DNA from: MED-G16 sp964467915
GTDB lineage: Bacteria > Bacteroidota > Bacteroidia > Cytophagales > MED-G16
Assembly (NCBI GenBank): GCA_964467915.1
Contig: CAYXSW010000001.1
Location: 134,270 to 198,269 of the forward strand
DNA: 64,000 bases
Direction: 5' to 3'
Shown here piece by piece: positions 62,272 to 64,000 of this stretch (position 1 is the first letter of the stretch; the number at the start of each line of letters is the position of its first letter). The notes beneath the pieces are model-generated. The model saw only the letters and a list, made by a program, of their open reading frames with translations. It was not told the origin of the DNA and did no database searches. The position numbers and the translations under genes were made by a program.

Positions 62272-62883
62272 TCAGTCTTTTATAAGATCATGAAATTTTG
62301 CGAAGGCGACAGAATATTGAGGAATTAACCATAGCAACCAGATAAAAAGAGTAAATACGCTTAATATTATAAATAAAAAATATCTAAGCAATAGAAGTAA
62401 TAACTTCACTTTATTTCCCTTCATAATTGCGGCACTCTTTTTAAAAATATCTTTAATTTCTAGGTCTTGATTTTCTGAAAGAATAAAAAATACCTGTGAG
62501 AACATAAGGGCCCATATTATTCCTGGTATAATAAATAAAACTATACCTATTAGTATAATTAAGAAATATAATAATCCTACAGCCACTGATTTAGGTAAAA
62601 ACTGAAACCCCTTAAATAAATGTTTAATATTTATTTCTTCACCTCTTGAAATAGCTAATGAAAAAGAGGCTAACCCGACATTTAGAGCGGGGTTAATTAT
62701 AAAACCCCAAATTAAAAATAACATTAGTCCTGGAGCTCGAAAATGAGAAATTGTTAATTTCCATAACTCTTGATTTTGTGGAATTGAAACTATTATAGTC
62801 ACAATTAAATACGGTAATATTGCCTGAGAATATTTTCCTTTTAGAATAGATTTTGAGTATTTAACTATTTCTGAATTTGTCAT
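62272..62883 (-). CDS. DUF975-like membrane protein
   Basis: A 203-residue protein with at least five hydrophobic segments. Features fitting DUF975 are the opening SEIVKYSKSILKGKYSQAILPYL, central INIKHLFKGF and IPGIIWALMFSQVFFILSENQDL. Function unknown. Not in an obvious operon; 76 bases downstream lies the DUF285 gene. Confidence 0.7.
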   Translation of the reverse strand: MTNSEIVKYSKSILKGKYSQAILPYLIVTIIVSIPQNQELWKLTISHFRAPGLMLFLIWGFIINPALNVGLASFSLAISRGEEINIKHLFKGFQFLPKSVAVGLLYFLIILIGIVLFIIPGIIWALMFSQVFFILSENQDLEIKDIFKKSAAIMKGNKVKLLLLLLRYFLFIILSVFTLFIWLLWLIPQYSVAFAKFHDLIKD

Positions 62884-63027
62884 ACTTTCTTAGATTAATT
62901 CTTCTAATATAAAGAAAACATATAACAAAGTGAAGGTTACACTCATGACTATAACTTCTTGAAAAACAATCATATATTTATATCTTCATTTTGTGTTTTT
63001 CTTTTTTAAATTTTAGATTACACTATT

Positions 63028-63474
63028 ATGAGAGTGCTTTTTCTTTTTTTGTTTATTTTATCTTTTGATGTAAATGCAAAACTAATTTATAAGTGTGAGA
63101 AGGTTTGGATAGGAGGAAGGCAACATCTTGGTGTGAATGTGGTGTTTATGACAGGATATGAGATACTAGAAAACATATCTGAAAATAATGAATCTTATGT
63201 GAAGACAAATAAATATGCTATGATTTTGTTGGATGAGGAAATGGTAATTGTAGTTTTAGATGATCCAACTGAAAGTAATAGTGAAAATCGAAGCAATGCA
63301 TCAGATGTAGAGATGGGGGATATAAAAAACTCAAATTATTCTTTTGCAAATGAGTACAGGACTAATTGTAGACTTGAGTTTACACAAAGATGTCTTAAGG
63401 ATTTAGGTAATGCAACAATTTATGGTGAGGTTTTAGGTAAGGGCAAACGTGTAGCTATAAAACCTAGGATATAA
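63028..63474 (+). CDS. Exported protein of unknown function
   Basis: A 148-residue protein with a signal peptide (MRVLFLFLFILSFDVNA) and three cysteines (YKCEKVW, RTNCRLE, QRCLKD) that could form a disulfide. No family recognised. It ends just before the tRNA-His relic. Confidence 0.55.
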   Translation: MRVLFLFLFILSFDVNAKLIYKCEKVWIGGRQHLGVNVVFMTGYEILENISENNESYVKTNKYAMILLDEEMVIVVLDDPTESNSENRSNASDVEMGDIKNSNYSFANEYRTNCRLEFTQRCLKDLGNATIYGEVLGKGKRVAIKPRI

Positions 63475-63481
63475 AAATGAT

Positions 63482-63520
63482 CCCGGACTCAAACCGGCGA
63501 CCTCTTGAACCACAATCAGA
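63482..63520 (-). pseudogene. Decayed tRNA-His (GTG) fragment: anticodon arm, variable loop and T arm
   Basis: On the minus strand the sequence forms an anticodon loop TTGTGGT with GTG at 63513-63511, an imperfect anticodon stem, variable loop AGGTC and T arm GCCGG-TTTGAGT-CCGGG. The invariant C56 is T and the outer T-stem pair is G-G. The D arm and acceptor stem are absent on both sides, so it is not a functional tRNA. Confidence 0.7.
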
Positions 63521-63528
63521 AAAATAAT

Positions 63529-63548
63529 ATGTTAAGTTTGCTTAACAT
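63529..63548. promoter_or_regulatory. Operator 1 (GTTAAGTTTGCTTAAC) over the -33 box
   Basis: Inverted repeat ATGTTAAG-TTTG-CTTAACAT with perfect 8-base arms. The loop is exactly the TTTG of the -33 element of the downstream promoter. It shares 14 of 16 core bases with operator 2, starting 36 bases earlier. Confidence 0.7.
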
Positions 63549-63567
63549 AAAAAATTTACTATCTTTG
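63537..63567 (+). promoter_or_regulatory. Bacteroidota-type promoter before the TonB-domain gene
   Basis: TTTG (63537-63540), 19-base spacer, TATCTTTG (63560-63567) exactly match the -33/-7 consensus. The predicted start near 63573 falls in operator 2, giving a leader of about 20 bases. Confidence 0.82.
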
Positions 63568-63583
63568 TTAAGTTAACTTAACA
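63566..63583. promoter_or_regulatory. Operator 2 (TGTTAAGTTAACTTAACA) over the transcription start
   Basis: An 18-base perfect palindrome overlapping the last bases of the -7 box and the predicted start. Its 16-base core GTTAAGTTAACTTAAC differs from operator 1 only at the two central-right bases. A dimeric repressor covering both sites would block RNA polymerase. Confidence 0.72.
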
Positions 63584-63592
63584 TTTAATATT

Positions 63593-63925
63593 ATGAAAAC
63601 ATTTTTATTATTTATATCGCTAATTTTTTTTAATGAAACAAAATATCCAACATACAAAGGAGAAGGAGACCTTATAACCTTTATTCAAAACAATTTAAAG
63701 TATCCTCCTGAAGCAAAAATAACTAAAACTGAAGGCAGAGTTTTTGTTCAGTTTGTAGTTAATAAGTCTGGAGAAACCACTAAAGTGAAGGTTTTAAAAG
63801 GGATAGGAGCAGGTTGTAATGAAGAAGCAGCAAGAGTTACAAATATGATAACTTGGTTTCCTGGAGAAGTTGATGGTAAAATAGCAGACGTAGAAATGGT
63901 TTTACCCTTTGATTTTAAACTTTGA
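63593..63925 (+). CDS. Stand-alone exported TonB C-terminal domain protein
   Basis: A 110-residue protein with a hydrophobic signal segment (about 1-14) and a TonB_C domain (about 25-108): NNLKYPPEAKITKTEGRVFVQFVVNKSGETTKVKVLKGIGAGCNEEAARVTNMITWFPGEVDG. The YPPEA, EGRVFVQF and W.PG motifs are typical of Bacteroidota TonB C-terminal repeats. It lacks the Pro-rich linker and the rest of an energy transducer, so it cannot by itself carry energy from ExbB/ExbD. Controlled by a promoter with two operators. Confidence 0.82.
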   Translation: MKTFLLFISLIFFNETKYPTYKGEGDLITFIQNNLKYPPEAKITKTEGRVFVQFVVNKSGETTKVKVLKGIGAGCNEEAARVTNMITWFPGEVDGKIADVEMVLPFDFKL

Positions 63926-63950
63926 TTAAGAAAAACTTTATTTATTATTT

Positions 63951-64000
63951 ATGAAAACTAAAATTTTAAGAATTATGGGGTTACTTGTAGGAATTATTGC
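63951..64000 (+). CDS. 5' end of a membrane or exported protein gene (partial)
   Basis: An ATG opens a frame running to the window edge: MKTKILRIMGLLVGII, a basic start and hydrophobic segment as in a signal peptide or first membrane helix. It lies 25 bases after the TonB-domain gene and is probably in the same operon. Identity cannot be determined. Confidence 0.5.
   Translation, partial: MKTKILRIMGLLVGII

Overview
The window comes from a Bacteroidota genome, almost certainly a marine Flavobacteriia-type lineage with a compact, AT-rich chromosome. The evidence is the gene content: BamA/Skp/UppS/DUF6089/NadK block, an OmpA protein of PorE type, DUF4293, YbbR/YajC/DUF1573/NusB block, long NagB-PIG-L fusion, DksA-like protein lacking most zinc cysteines. 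Several promoters also match the Bacteroidota primary sigma factor consensus TTTG-N19-TANNTTTG. Intergenic gaps are mostly below 60 bases, neighbouring genes often overlap by 4 bases, and GTG/TTG starts are frequent.

Layout. 0-1 kb: tail of an unknown gene and a 2-oxoglutarate/Fe(II) oxygenase. 1-9 kb (minus): envelope and cofactor operon yqeY-cvpA-hydrolase-nadK-DUF6089-uppS-bamA-skp-skp. 9-10.4 kb (plus): pdxJ and an esterase. 10.4-19 kb (minus): xerC and rpsU; dld, purM, a PorE-like type IX secretion lipoprotein, and a two-gene membrane Fe-S redox module. 19.1 kb: tRNA-Phe with its promoter. 19.2-24 kb: divergent NagB fusion and a DUF5117-type metalloprotease separated by a palindrome-rich control region. 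24-31.5 kb: rluB-scpB-dksA-infB-nusA cluster (with a terminator hairpin in the nusA leader), cysS, nfu. 31.4-41.7 kb: gltP-type symporter, aroC, batD, queG, ruvB, apbE, nrdA, nrdB. 42-50 kb: rplU-rpmA, prenyl synthase, rnr, lipB, a MORN-like protein, htpG, DUF4293, truA. 50.2-53.8 kb: two convergent ABC exporter genes whose nucleotide-site defects are complementary, suggesting one heterodimer. 53.8-58.5 kb: leucine-type dehydrogenase, nusB, ytxH, DUF1573, yajC, ybbR, coaE.

58.5-64 kb is the accessory end. It holds small lipoproteins, an unrecognised family with an ExxEHxxHT signature, two tiny membrane proteins around a strong terminator, a DUF285 repeat surface lipoprotein and a DUF975 membrane protein. 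It also holds a decayed tRNA-His fragment and a promoter carrying two near-identical 16-bp operators ahead of a stand-alone TonB C-terminal domain protein.

Most of the window is housekeeping: outer membrane assembly, peptidoglycan lipid carrier, translation initiation, deoxyribonucleotide synthesis, tRNA/rRNA modification. The observations most worth following are the control regions (nusA leader, 21.5 kb palindromes, 63.5 kb dual operator), the integrase-like N-terminal extension on NagB, the split heterodimeric ABC exporter, and the 59.6-60.4 kb unknown family. No CRISPR array, insertion sequence or rRNA gene was seen.
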